Assembly (NCBI RefSeq): GCF_017874035.1
Contig: NZ_JAGGKV010000019.1
Location: 1 to 64,000, forward strand
DNA: 64,000 nucleotides
DNA from: Paenibacillus aceris
GTDB lineage: Bacteria; Bacillota; Bacilli; Paenibacillales; NBRC-103111
Reading direction: 5' to 3'
The notes beneath the pieces are model-generated. The model was not told where the DNA came from. It was given only the letters and a program-made list of their open reading frames with translations, and ran no database searches. Below, one piece after another: positions 1 through 8,705 of the stretch. Position 1 is the stretch's first letter. The number at the start of each line of letters is the position of its first letter. The position numbers and the translations under genes are program-made.

Positions 1-908
1 TTGGGCAGTATGGTCTTTTCATAAGTAAATGGACCCAGCGGGTTGTCGCTTACCATATAGGCAATTGTTCCTGTAGGTATATCCGACGGATGTGCACCAG
101 AGAAATTTGTACAATAGGAGTAATAGTATTTCCCGTTGTATTTATTGATTCCTGAATCCTCGAACAAAAATGGTGGATTGATAGGTTTCACAGTTCCACC
201 GCTGGCAGTCAGATCCAAACTGGTCATATCCGCACCAAGTTTTGCCACGCGTGCTGTTCCCGGGTCAGCGTCCTTACCTGTCGGAACACCGCCGCCAAAA
301 TATAAATAACCGCTTCCATCATCATCAACCAGCACCGCAGGGTCGAATAGCCATGTAACATCATTAGCCCCTGGAGTATTTCTACTGACAAGTGGCTTCC
401 CAATTGGATCTCTAAATGGTCCAATCGGACTGTCCGCTTCGAGCACGCCAATGCCGTTTGCACTGTCTGCAAAATAAAGGAAGAATTTCTCCTTGCCATC
501 TATCGTTTTATGTGCAGCTGCCGGTGCCCAGGAGTTGTTCGCCCATTTTGCCGCACCTTGTGACCCGGCTACAGGAATTTCTCCGTGGTCTGTCCAGTTC
601 ACCATATCGTCGGACGAAACAACCGTAATTTTATTGATCTTACCATATCCGTTATCCTTAACGGTCCCGTCAGCATTGTACTCAAAGATATCATTTGTCA
701 TGTAAACATAAACTCTGCCGTTATAAACCATGGCAAATGGATCGGCGCCAAACTTTTGTGTAAATAGCGGATTGTTTTTACCAGGTGTTTTAGCCAGTGC
801 CGGTGTAACTGAAGTTGCTGCTGCCTCTACCTTTGCCGTAACGGGGATTGCTGTGAGCGCAAGAGTTAAAGCCATCGTCATCCCCAGCATTTTCTGCCAT
901 TTCTTCAT
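1..908 (-). CDS. Secreted GH43 glycoside hydrolase (beta-xylosidase/arabinofuranosidase type), 3' end outside window
   Basis: The frame is open from an ATG at 908 to the window edge, giving 302 residues of N-terminal sequence; the stop lies outside. Residues 1 to about 30 are a Sec signal peptide (KKW, hydrophobic stretch, then an Ala-rich cleavage area). The rest is a GH43 five-bladed propeller. The three expected acidic residues are visible: Asp56 in GADPF (general base), Asp189 in WLFDPAV (pKa modulator) and Glu250 in LFEDSG (general acid). A GGAAGAGGT ribosome binding site precedes the ATG. GH43 enzymes remove xylose or arabinose from xylan and arabinan chains; the exact specificity cannot be read here. 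Its place beside xylanases and an esterase supports a role in extracellular arabinoxylan trimming. Confidence 0.9.
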   Translation of the reverse strand, partial: MKKWQKMLGMTMALTLALTAIPVTAKVEAAATSVTPALAKTPGKNNPLFTQKFGADPFAMVYNGRVYVYMTNDIFEYNADGTVKDNGYGKINKITVVSSDDMVNWTDHGEIPVAGSQGAAKWANNSWAPAAAHKTIDGKEKFFLYFADSANGIGVLEADSPIGPFRDPIGKPLVSRNTPGANDVTWLFDPAVLVDDDGSGYLYFGGGVPTGKDADPGTARVAKLGADMTSLDLTASGGTVKPINPPFLFEDSGINKYNGKYYYSYCTNFSGAHPSDIPTGTIAYMVSDNPLGPFTYEKTILP

Positions 909-1347
909 TGAACTGACCTCTTCCATTAATTTTTTTATTTCTCAAAATTACATTTACTCCAACGAATCTCGTTACATAGTTGAGTTGTTCCCCACCTTCA
1001 CCGTTTCCATAGTCTGTATCCTTCACCTCCTTCTCGTCCTGCACAAAATCTATCGCCGTCAAAGTCTAGAGATCTAAGTGCTCACAGGCATGAGCGGACA
1101 AGAGAAGTATTCCAAGGAGAACCAGTATATACGGTGCCAGAAGCGAGCGCCTTTACAATCAATATATTACCGACAACCTATGGATAAAACGCTTCCAATT
1201 GCAGGGTGTAATCTCCATGAAAGAGAGCTTCTTCGGGTTAAATCGTATCAAAGATTAATTGCACAATTTTTACATAGATACATAATGTATCACAAAAAAT
1301 ACAAATGATGCTCTAATTCAATATTTCCCACCCTGTTATCCCTAAAA

Positions 1348-1374
1348 TGTAAACGCTTTATAAGTCTCATTATA
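1348..1374 (-). promoter_or_regulatory. Putative promoter -10 with cre-like site for the GH43 gene
   Basis: Within the 670-bp gene-free stretch 909-1577 a minus-strand TATAAT lies at 1369-1374. Just downstream of it, at 1348-1361, TGTAAACGCTTTAT fits the CcpA operator consensus TGWAANCGNTNWCA at 12 of 14 positions. A cre at the transcription start is a usual arrangement for glucose-repressed genes. No good -35 is visible and the implied leader would be about 440 nt, so the link to the GH43 gene is only plausible. I see no gene in the rest of 909-1577. Confidence 0.35.
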
Positions 1375-1582
1375 GACTCGATTTATTAAAATAAAATGGA
1401 ATTTCTTTTTTTTTTATATAAAATTTTTACTCGAGCATTTTGCAAAAATCCTGCGAAATAAAAAAAACCACCAGCTGGCATTTCGTCAAATGGAGCGCTT
1501 TGCTGTTCGATGGGATATCCTGTCGATCTCCATTGGGATAAGACATCTACTTCGGCTAGGGCACTTTAAAGGTAAAGTTACC

Positions 1583-1601
1583 AGGTGGATTTGAACCACC
1601 T
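1583..1601 (-). other. tRNA T-arm-like hairpin
   Basis: On the minus strand a perfect 6-bp stem (AGGTGG/CCACCT) encloses the seven-base loop TTCAAAT, which fits the TTCRANY T-loop pattern. The flanking bases cannot be folded into a complete tRNA, so this is at most a tRNA 3'-end fragment and may be chance. It abuts the ABC ATPase remnant at 1617-1745. Confidence 0.2.
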
Positions 1602-1616
1602 AGACCGGCGCCTGAC

Positions 1617-1745
1617 GGGCCCATAATCGCCATGATCGATTTCCAGGGAAATATCATCCAAAGCCTGAATCGTTTCCCCGCCCATCATATAGTTCTTACT
1701 CACATGTTCGATCTGATCTGGATTAAGGTCATTCCCTTCGATCCT
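1617..1745 (-). pseudogene. Remnant of the 5' end of a MacB-type ABC transporter ATPase gene
   Basis: The sequence nearly repeats the first part of the ABC ATPase gene at 39.3-39.9 kb. The shared protein stretch covers IEHVSKNY, GGETIQALDD and ISLEIDHG, the strand region before the Walker A loop. Relative to that copy there is an 11-bp deletion between two CGCCA repeats, which removes the reading frame before Walker A, and a 5-bp GATCT duplication near the start. The homology stops before the P-loop, so no functional ATPase can be made. It is one of three related copies in the window, the others being at 29.9 kb (3' end only) and 39.3 kb. Confidence 0.8.
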
Positions 1746-1880
1746 TACTATTTGTTTCTTGAGCCGATTTGGTAACGAGTTTCCTCTGAAATAAAATACG
1801 CGTTCACCCAATAGAATGAACGCAGTTGTTAATTAAGGACATACATCCTGTATATTATCTTGTCAAATCTCGCAAAAATA

Positions 1881-2951
1881 TTAAAGTGTTTTCCTCAAGA
1901 TATAGGACATTACATGATCATCGTAATTTTTGAATATCAATCGACTAAAATTGTAGACACCGTTATTCCAAACATGGAAATCGTGAACACCATCCTTAAT
2001 CAGAATTTGAAAAAAATGATTAAGATGATCCCCCGATTGGTGTATAAGCTCATCTATCGATTTTATATAGCTGCCATTCGCTATTCCGTCTGCATCGCCG
2101 CAGGTGAGATATAGCAAATCAACCTTGTGGACGCATGATGTTAGACTGTCTCCAAGCGTCTTGCCATCACTCGAAGTAGGAGCGTTTGAAAAAGCTCCGA
2201 CATAAGCGAACAAATCTATCATACCTGGTGCGAGTACAGTCTTATCCAACCGGTTGTTCCAGGGACTCTCTGTGCCTGTGATTCGCGTCGAATCATGTCG
2301 GTAACCACCGAGGATCAGATTCAGGGCTTGCATTCCACCCATAGAAAGCCCAGCAATCGCTCTTCGAGTGCGGTTATATGTGATTCCCTCATGTGAGGTG
2401 TCTGTTATATCTGCGAAGGTTTTGTAATTCAATTCTATAAATGGAATCAGATCGTATCTCAGCTCATAATCAAAGTAATAGAATCCCAGCAAATTGGTTC
2501 CTTCGGGATTGAAGGAGGTGTCTGTCCAGTCATGTGCGCTTCTTCCGTTAGGAAATACGACGATCAACGGATCGATATCACCGTTAGCAATGAGATTGTC
2601 AATTAGATTGCAAATGATAAATCGTCCGTCAACTTTACCGTTGCTGCTTAACCACTCATATTGATCTCCGCCTACGCCATGAAGCAAATACAATACATTG
2701 TATCTGACAGCATTGTCGTTTGGGTCATAAGCAGCAGGCAAGTAAACGTTGCATTTCTTCAATATGGCATCTCCCGCAACGGTTTCTCTTCCTGCTTCAC
2801 TGCTATCAATGTTCCGATCTGTTACAAGCTGTCGGGTCAAATGAATATAATTGCTTACCTTATAGGAAACCTCTTGAACCGTACCTTGAAGCTCTTCTTT
2901 AACTGACTTAAAATATTCGGCAGGCACTGCCGTCACGTTCTTGCTTCTCAT
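1881..2951 (-). CDS. CE1-type esterase (feruloyl/acetyl esterase, esterase D family)
   Basis: The 356-residue alpha/beta hydrolase has the esterase D/CE1 layout: the oxyanion-region YLLHGVGG near residue 90, the nucleophile elbow GLSMGG near 205, and a C-terminal HDFHVWNNG motif with the catalytic His. CE1 enzymes of xylan loci release ferulate, p-coumarate or acetate side groups from arabinoxylan. No signal peptide is seen, so it probably acts in the cytoplasm on imported decorated oligosaccharides, although family members can be exported. The ATG has AGGGAGA upstream. It lies downstream of the large xylanase gene, separated from it by a terminator, so it likely has its own promoter. Substrate choice (feruloyl versus acetyl) is not decided. 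Confidence 0.8.
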   Translation of the reverse strand: MRSKNVTAVPAEYFKSVKEELQGTVQEVSYKVSNYIHLTRQLVTDRNIDSSEAGRETVAGDAILKKCNVYLPAAYDPNDNAVRYNVLYLLHGVGGDQYEWLSSNGKVDGRFIICNLIDNLIANGDIDPLIVVFPNGRSAHDWTDTSFNPEGTNLLGFYYFDYELRYDLIPFIELNYKTFADITDTSHEGITYNRTRRAIAGLSMGGMQALNLILGGYRHDSTRITGTESPWNNRLDKTVLAPGMIDLFAYVGAFSNAPTSSDGKTLGDSLTSCVHKVDLLYLTCGDADGIANGSYIKSIDELIHQSGDHLNHFFQILIKDGVHDFHVWNNGVYNFSRLIFKNYDDHVMSYILRKTL

Positions 2952-3023
2952 GGACCATTATTCTCCCTTCGGATATATTTATTCCAGTTTGACCCATTCC
3001 GCTCCAGAAGCCCTAAAACAAAG

Positions 3024-3053
3024 CTGCCGCACATGAAATCCACGTGCGGACAG
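3024..3053 (-). terminator. Rho-independent terminator after the surface xylanase gene
   Basis: A hairpin with nine-base arms (CTGCCGCAC/GTGCGGACAG with one bulge) lies 22 bp after the xylanase stop. On the minus strand it is followed by CTTTGTTTT. Confidence 0.7.
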
Positions 3054-3075
3054 TCTTTCTTATTCCATTCTGGCG

Positions 3076-6000
3076 TTATTGTACCTTTTGAGCTTCCAAA
3101 ATCCTAATAATGATAATCGCCACTTCTGCGCGGGTGCTGAAAGCCTTCGGCCTAAGGGTACCGTCTTCGTAGCCATTCAGCACACCCTTGGCCGTCAAAG
3201 CCGCAAGCGGTCCTTGAGACCAGGCGGAGACGTCGTCGCTGTCCTTATAGTCTAAACCGCCGTTGGCAGATGCCAAATGTGCGGCACGTACAAGGATTAC
3301 GGCCATTTGTTCCCGGGTGATGTTGTTATCCGGGCCGAAGGTTCCATCCTCATAGCCATCCACGATTCCCAGCGCCGATGTGGTTGCAATGGCTTCCTTC
3401 GCCCAATGGCTGCCGGTATCGGCAAAATCGGCGCCTCCAGTTGCCGTTAGGTGGAAAGCTCTGACGATCATGGATACGAACTCGGCTCTTGTTACAACTG
3501 CTTCAGGTCGGAATGAACCGTCTTGGTAGCCGTCGATCACACCGGCCTTCACAAGGGCTTGGATGCCTTTTTCCGCCCAGTGTCCTTTAATATCGATTAA
3601 GGCCGGAACCACGACAGATGCGGACTTTTCTGCCGCCAATACTGCAAACTTGGTGAAGTGCATCACACTGCCGGAAACGATGCCTTTCTCCCGGTCGACC
3701 TTAATGTCGTCCAGTTTGACCCATTTACCTGTTTGCTCATTATACCAGTACAACGCCACCTCATGCTGGCCGTCCAACATGTTCTTATCGAACGGAAGGG
3801 TGATGATGACCGGCTTCCCGAACGTTCCCGTCACGTCCTTAGTGATCTCGAACACATCTCCAGCCAGCTTCAAATCCGGATCCGGCTTCAGCTGTGAGGT
3901 GTCGCTCAACTTTTTAATACTCACGTATATGTCACTGCCTATTGCTCCTGCCGGCAAGTCAACTGCCGCCCCATTACTCTCTACCTTGCCGCCTGTGTCT
4001 GTTTGCACCTTAACCGCCCCTTCCGGTTCTGGGGTCGAGACAGAGGAAGTCTGCGAGGTCGATGGTGCGGATGTCTGCACTTGCTCAAGCTTCAAAACGC
4101 CGAATCTCGAGGTGTTCTGATAGGATTGACCTGTCGGGTCGTTCCAAGAAAATACGCTGTCACGGCTTCCCCCGTCCTGATCATTGTTAACCTGGAAGTC
4201 GAATCCGATCACGGTTCCTGCTTTTGGGGTGATCGTATCCAGCGCGATAGCCGCTTCTACGCCGTAACCTCCATCAATGATTTTGGTGGCAGATGTATAG
4301 TTATTTGGGGTTGCATGGCCTCCGACGGTCTTTACGTTCTGGAAGTTGATCCGGTATTGGCCGTCGTCACCTTGGTAGCTGTCCGTTTTTCCGTTGTTCT
4401 GGTCAACGAAAATTTCCATCGAATCCTGCTCCCATGCGTTGGCGTTGGCATCGCTCAAATTACTGTCTAACACAACGGCATAGACATAGAGGTTATGCTC
4501 ATCCCACATTGCACGCAGTTGAGCTTTGGCGACTGCATTGTTATGCTGCTCTACCATCACATCAGTAGTATAAACCGGTGAGTTCGCCCACTTGCTGTCC
4601 ATTTCGCCATCGATTGTAGGAGTTCCGTAAGAAGCGCTTGCCGCTTTTACGGCATCGATATAAGTCAAGATTCCGTAACCAAGTACGTCGTTATCTTGGG
4701 TATTCCGTGGATCACTCCAGGAAACGATGACGCCGTTACTTCCATGCTCCGTACCGTCATTAATCCCCATATCGGTGTCTCTTACGTCAAACTTCACTTT
4801 CTTGCCCAAGGCTCCTCCTGCCAATGGAATAACGGCTTGCAGCACATAACCGTCCGTATCTTCAGTAATTTGAGCATCATTTCTTGCGAATGTATACTTC
4901 TTGATTCCATTGTCATCCACGAAGAGTTCTATTTTATCCGTTGCGGTTTTGGTAATGTCTTTGACCGCTACGCGGGCATAAAGATATTGTTCATCCCACA
5001 AGGTTTTCACTTCAGCCTGAAGGGTACCCAATTGTTGAGTTTTCAATGCAGGAACCGTGTTCCAAACCGGATCCGAAGCATTAGCCGGTGTACCTTTCGC
5101 TGTATTTGCTGTCTGTGCGGTTATTGGAAGGTGGGATGGCGTCAGCGTCTTTACCGCCTCAATCATACCCCAATAAGCATATTTGCCCTGATACTGCACG
5201 TCGAACGGGAAAGGAGCATCTTTACGGGTTGCACCTTGGTTATCAAGCCAGGTATGATCGTCCGCAATCCCCCATAATGTAACATTGCTGATCCATCCGT
5301 CAGGATTATATGCCTGAGTGTTCGAGGCGGCATTTTTGCCCTCATTGTCCAGACGAACAAGCTCTTGGAACAATTGCTTATAACGGTAGCCTTGTTTCAC
5401 AAGGATGGAATCATCATAGCTGGTGGAGCTGCTGTCGGTATAAACCGAAACGTCAAGCTCCGTCACCTGGTTGTCGAATCCGGCTTCGCCGAATTTCCGG
5501 ATGGATTCGGAGATTTGATCGATAGAGGGACCACTTACGTTGATGTGTGTTTGGTGGCCCACGCCGTCAATCGGAACTCCCTCGCCTTTCAGCTTCGTCA
5601 CCAAGTTGAACAAGAAATCGCGTTTGACTGGATCCTGCGTACTGTAATCGTTGATATACAGCTTTGCGTTCGGCAGCTCTTGGCGAGCAACCTTAAAGGC
5701 TGTTCGGATGAAATCCAAGCCGGTCAGAGCATACCACTCGCTCTTCCGCATGCCGTCTGGCTGCCCAGGATCAATGACTTCGTTTACGACGTCGACGGCA
5801 TTGATCGGCACGTCCATGGAACTGAAGTGACGCGCCACGGTTTGGATATAAGTTGTCAGACGGTCAAGCACCAACTGTTTATTCTCTGGTGTAGCTGCAA
5901 GCGGCTGGCCCTGGGCATCCTTAAACATCCATTCCGCTGCCTGCGAATGCCAAGCAAGGGTATGCAGCCGGAAATTCATATTGTGAGCCTTGGCATATTG

Positions 6001-7275
6001 TGCGATACTGTCTGCTTCCGTCCAGTTCCATTGCCCTTCTGTCGGTTCCAGTGAACCCGGCTTTGTGGCATTCTCAGCTACGATCGAGCTGTAGTGATAA
6101 TCCAGAAGCGTGTGAACATCGGAAGTAAGCTGATCCCCCGTTACGGCAGCACCAACTTTGAAGTTGTCCGCATAGATGTCCTTCAAGGGATCAATGTCCG
6201 TTTGAATTGGCTTCGGCCCAGATACTTGACCGACATAGGACAAATCGAAATCATCCATATAGAAAGATTTTGCATCGGTTAACTTGTCAGCTGTTTCCAC
6301 GTATGCATTTAATACGGTTGGAGTAGTAGCTAGTGTTAAAGTGCCCGTCAGTTGTACCCAATTATCAGGGGTTACCGTTGCGTTAGACGAAACGTTCGTA
6401 TACGAACTATCGCCGCTTTGCACAGAGAGCCGCAATACGGTAGGGGATTGTCCCGGAGCCATCTTGACCCATGCGGACAAATTGTACTTGTAGCCTTTGG
6501 ACATCTTGCCAAGGACGTTCAGTAAAGGTCCGTCATATTGCTCTGATACCGTGGTCAGCAAGCTCTTGGAGCCGCCTGTGGTGTGATTGTCGGCCGTCGA
6601 TATTTCTATATTACCGGAGCCGTTTCTGCGCCCCCAATTCCCTTGCCCGTCCTCAAAGGTAGATTGGATTCCAGTTTGGTCAACTGCTCCCGAATCAGTT
6701 GGTGCAGCCGGCGTGACGTCCGTTAGCTGCACTTCATCAATATAGAGGTCCTCCATAGTAGTGGAAGCTGAATCCGACTCCACCCATATTTTGAACCCCT
6801 TCGTATCGTCTGGCAGCTTGTATCCCTTCAGTTCAAAGGGGGTCCAATCGGTGGAGTTAACCGATTTATTTCCCACCAGCCAAGGATATTTGTTGGTCAG
6901 CGAGGCGGCATCGACATTAGATGCGATATGAAAACTATCGGTTCCTGTTCCAACTTTAAGCTTCAGTGACAAATCGTACGTATGGCCGGCTTGCGTATAC
7001 GAAGTCAAATCCAGGAACGGGCTGCTGTTACTTGCAGCACGGTTCGTCATTGCCAAGGATTTGGAGCCATCGGAGGCTGTTGCTGACGTTACGGCAATGG
7101 TTCCGTCTCCCATCCAGGATACCTTAACCCAACCGCCAGTTTGGTCGTCTTCAAAGCTTTGGGACAAAACGACCGTATTGCCGGCAGCCGATGCCGTCAA
7201 AGGAACTAGTAGTTGGGGGGCGATCATCCCGAACAGCAGCACGATTGCCATCCATACATTCATTTTTTTTCTCAT
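3076..7275 (-). CDS. Cell-surface multidomain GH10 endo-1,4-beta-xylanase with CBM, ZU5-like and SLH domains
   Basis: The 1399-residue secreted enzyme cleaves the xylan backbone outside the cell. Approximate layout: signal peptide 1-31; two beta-sandwich carbohydrate-binding modules of the CBM4/9/22 type, 35-188 and 200-348; GH10 catalytic domain 360-715 with acid/base Glu499 in VVNEVID and nucleophile Glu606 in TELDVS; two CBM9-like modules 725-875 and 880-1065; a Ser/Thr/Pro linker; a ZU5-like domain 1088-1212; three S-layer homology repeats 1225-1399 with TRAE/TREQ motifs. The SLH repeats should fix it to the wall. I start at the ATG at 7275 because AGGAGG sits 6 bases upstream; the ATG two codons earlier directly abuts that site. 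The architecture resembles XynA1 of Paenibacillus sp. JDR-2. Confidence 0.95.
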   Translation of the reverse strand: MRKKMNVWMAIVLLFGMIAPQLLVPLTASAAGNTVVLSQSFEDDQTGGWVKVSWMGDGTIAVTSATASDGSKSLAMTNRAASNSSPFLDLTSYTQAGHTYDLSLKLKVGTGTDSFHIASNVDAASLTNKYPWLVGNKSVNSTDWTPFELKGYKLPDDTKGFKIWVESDSASTTMEDLYIDEVQLTDVTPAAPTDSGAVDQTGIQSTFEDGQGNWGRRNGSGNIEISTADNHTTGGSKSLLTTVSEQYDGPLLNVLGKMSKGYKYNLSAWVKMAPGQSPTVLRLSVQSGDSSYTNVSSNATVTPDNWVQLTGTLTLATTPTVLNAYVETADKLTDAKSFYMDDFDLSYVGQVSGPKPIQTDIDPLKDIYADNFKVGAAVTGDQLTSDVHTLLDYHYSSIVAENATKPGSLEPTEGQWNWTEADSIAQYAKAHNMNFRLHTLAWHSQAAEWMFKDAQGQPLAATPENKQLVLDRLTTYIQTVARHFSSMDVPINAVDVVNEVIDPGQPDGMRKSEWYALTGLDFIRTAFKVARQELPNAKLYINDYSTQDPVKRDFLFNLVTKLKGEGVPIDGVGHQTHINVSGPSIDQISESIRKFGEAGFDNQVTELDVSVYTDSSSTSYDDSILVKQGYRYKQLFQELVRLDNEGKNAASNTQAYNPDGWISNVTLWGIADDHTWLDNQGATRKDAPFPFDVQYQGKYAYWGMIEAVKTLTPSHLPITAQTANTAKGTPANASDPVWNTVPALKTQQLGTLQAEVKTLWDEQYLYARVAVKDITKTATDKIELFVDDNGIKKYTFARNDAQITEDTDGYVLQAVIPLAGGALGKKVKFDVRDTDMGINDGTEHGSNGVIVSWSDPRNTQDNDVLGYGILTYIDAVKAASASYGTPTIDGEMDSKWANSPVYTTDVMVEQHNNAVAKAQLRAMWDEHNLYVYAVVLDSNLSDANANAWEQDSMEIFVDQNNGKTDSYQGDDGQYRINFQNVKTVGGHATPNNYTSATKIIDGGYGVEAAIALDTITPKAGTVIGFDFQVNNDQDGGSRDSVFSWNDPTGQSYQNTSRFGVLKLEQVQTSAPSTSQTSSVSTPEPEGAVKVQTDTGGKVESNGAAVDLPAGAIGSDIYVSIKKLSDTSQLKPDPDLKLAGDVFEITKDVTGTFGKPVIITLPFDKNMLDGQHEVALYWYNEQTGKWVKLDDIKVDREKGIVSGSVMHFTKFAVLAAEKSASVVVPALIDIKGHWAEKGIQALVKAGVIDGYQDGSFRPEAVVTRAEFVSMIVRAFHLTATGGADFADTGSHWAKEAIATTSALGIVDGYEDGTFGPDNNITREQMAVILVRAAHLASANGGLDYKDSDDVSAWSQGPLAALTAKGVLNGYEDGTLRPKAFSTRAEVAIIIIRILEAQKVQ

Positions 7276-7292
7276 AAGCATCCTCCTCTTTC

Positions 7293-7306
7293 TGCAATCG
7301 CTTACA
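7293..7306 (-). promoter_or_regulatory. cre-like site (CcpA) in the leader of the surface xylanase gene
   Basis: TGCAATCGCTTACA matches the consensus TGWAANCGNTNWCA at 13 of 14 positions. It lies between the putative -10 at 7323-7328 and the ribosome binding site, where CcpA would block transcription. Confidence 0.6.
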
Positions 7307-7322
7307 ATATTATTCCAATTTC

Positions 7323-7380
7323 ATTCTACAACTTAGGTAATTGGCTTCACATACTCAAAATAAAGAATAATCCCCCCTCA
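7323..7380 (-). promoter_or_regulatory. Putative activator-dependent promoter of the surface xylanase gene
   Basis: The minus-strand -10-like TAGAAT is at 7323-7328. From 7344 to 7380 lies an element shared with the promoters at 8.5 and 17.4 kb, with core GGGGGG, a short A/T stretch, then TTCTTTA and TGTGAAG. The distance from element to -10 is the same (20-21 bp) in all three, and no TTGACA-like -35 is present. I infer a binding site for an AraC-type response regulator. Confidence 0.5.
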
Positions 7381-7461
7381 ATTATGGAATAGAATAGCCA
7401 GCGTGCGCACCGCTTTCACGGTTTGAGACTTGTCACCGAAGCTGTCATGGACGGTTTGCGG

Positions 7462-8463
7462 TCACTTTACCTCCCCGATTACACGCCAAAATGCCTGCTT
7501 AGGCTGAAGATCCCCATCGAATAGAAAGGGCCAATTCTTTCGACCGCGAACCGGGAAGTTGTCCAACCAAGTATAGTTGTCAGCAGCTCCCCAGAACGTT
7601 ACCGACGTAATGACATCCCGATATTCCTTAAAAAGCCCGAAGATTTCCTCGTACCGCCGCTGCTGCAGCTCTACCATTTGCACGGTGGGCGCTGTCAGAT
7701 CGGTCCGTCTGTCCTCAAAGTGGAACATGGAAATATCCAGCTCGGTGATGTGAAGCTGCAGATCAAGGGATGCGTAAAGCTCAATCGCTTGCCGAATTTC
7801 ATCCGAGGAAGGACCATGGATGTTCCAATGACCCTGCATGCCGATTCCATGGATAGGAACCCCCTTCTCCTTCAAGGAACGGACAAGGTTATAAATCTTA
7901 TCCCGCTTGACCGGCTCTGTCTCGTTGTAGTCGTTATAGAACAGAAGTGCATTCGGATCAGCTTCATGTGCCGCCTCGAAGGCATGCCGGATATAATCCT
8001 CCCCGAGAATATCCAGCCATTTGGTACTTCGCATCACCAGGTCCGCCTTGTCTTCGATTGCTTCATTAACCACGTCCCACGCATAAACCTTGCCCTTATA
8101 ACGACTGGCAACCGTACGGATATGCTCCTGCATCCGCAAGAGAACCAGTTCTTTGTCGGCAGGACCGTCAGAAGGGCCTTCAAACACCCAATCGGAGGTT
8201 TGATTATGCCAGACCATCGTATGCCCCCGAACGGCAATTCCGTTCTGCAAAGCGAAATTCATTATTTCATCCGCCGCCTCAAACGTATACCGCTCTTCCT
8301 CTGGATGGATCTCCTCGAACTTCATCTGGTTCTCTGCGGTAATGCTGTTGTAATGCCGGGCGATGAAGTCCCCCTCGGATCGGATGGTCTTGGTGCTAAC
8401 AGCAGCCCCGATTCTGAATATGCCATTATAAGCCTCGTGCAAGTTCGGCACTTTGTTGTTCAT
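7462..8463 (-). CDS. Intracellular GH10 xylanase
   Basis: The 333-residue protein is a bare GH10 domain with no signal peptide and no accessory modules, so it should act in the cytoplasm on imported xylooligosaccharides or aldouronates. Acid/base Glu134 (DVVNEAIE), nucleophile Glu241 (HITELDIS), the substrate-binding motif HTMVWHNQTSDW and the WGAADNYTWL signature are present. The ATG has AGGAGG ten bases upstream. It is preceded by a promoter element shared with the surface xylanase and the importer. In Paenibacillus sp. JDR-2 the comparable xynA2 sits beside a GH67 alpha-glucuronidase gene; no GH67 gene is present here. Confidence 0.93.
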   Translation of the reverse strand: MNNKVPNLHEAYNGIFRIGAAVSTKTIRSEGDFIARHYNSITAENQMKFEEIHPEEERYTFEAADEIMNFALQNGIAVRGHTMVWHNQTSDWVFEGPSDGPADKELVLLRMQEHIRTVASRYKGKVYAWDVVNEAIEDKADLVMRSTKWLDILGEDYIRHAFEAAHEADPNALLFYNDYNETEPVKRDKIYNLVRSLKEKGVPIHGIGMQGHWNIHGPSSDEIRQAIELYASLDLQLHITELDISMFHFEDRRTDLTAPTVQMVELQQRRYEEIFGLFKEYRDVITSVTFWGAADNYTWLDNFPVRGRKNWPFLFDGDLQPKQAFWRVIGEVK

Positions 8464-8515
8464 AGATTGGCAAACCTCCTCATCATACCCTGTTTAAACA
8501 GGCCTTCTATGTTAT

Positions 8516-8575
8516 ATGATATAGAATCTGAATACACTTACCATTCACAGATTAAAGATCTCTCCCCCCTATTCT
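8516..8575 (-). promoter_or_regulatory. Putative activator-dependent promoter of the intracellular xylanase gene
   Basis: The -10-like TATCAT is at 8516-8521. At 8537-8575 is the shared element, on the minus strand containing GGGGGGAGAGATCTTTA followed by CTGTGAATGGTAAGT. It is nearly identical to the copy at 17.4 kb and similar to that at 7.3 kb. Confidence 0.55.
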
Positions 8576-8627
8576 TAAAATCCTTCAAGATTGTGTACGA
8601 TGTTTCCAGTCGAACTCATAGCAAATA

Positions 8628-8659
8628 GACGTGTATCTCTTAGAAAAGAAATACACGTC
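8628..8659 (-). terminator. Terminator hairpin after the regulator operon
   Basis: A perfect 9-bp stem (GACGTGTAT/ATACACGTC) with a 14-nt loop lies 47 bp after the stop of the response regulator gene. The run of T is weak on the minus strand (TATTTG) and better on the plus strand. Confidence 0.55.
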
Positions 8660-8705
8660 TTTCATTCTTTCCGATCAAGCGCCAATTCGCTGGGTTCGGC
8701 GTCCT

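Noticed and set aside
1578..1811. 77-codon minus-strand open frame
   Set aside because: It only joins the ABC ATPase remnant to random flanking codons; treated as a pseudogene fragment.
5365..6054. 229-codon plus-strand open frame inside the surface xylanase gene
   Set aside because: It is antisense to a well-supported GH10 domain and has no recognisable motif or ribosome site.
7678..8628. 316-codon plus-strand open frame over the intracellular xylanase gene
   Set aside because: Antisense to an intact GH10 gene with catalytic residues; composition is shadow-like.
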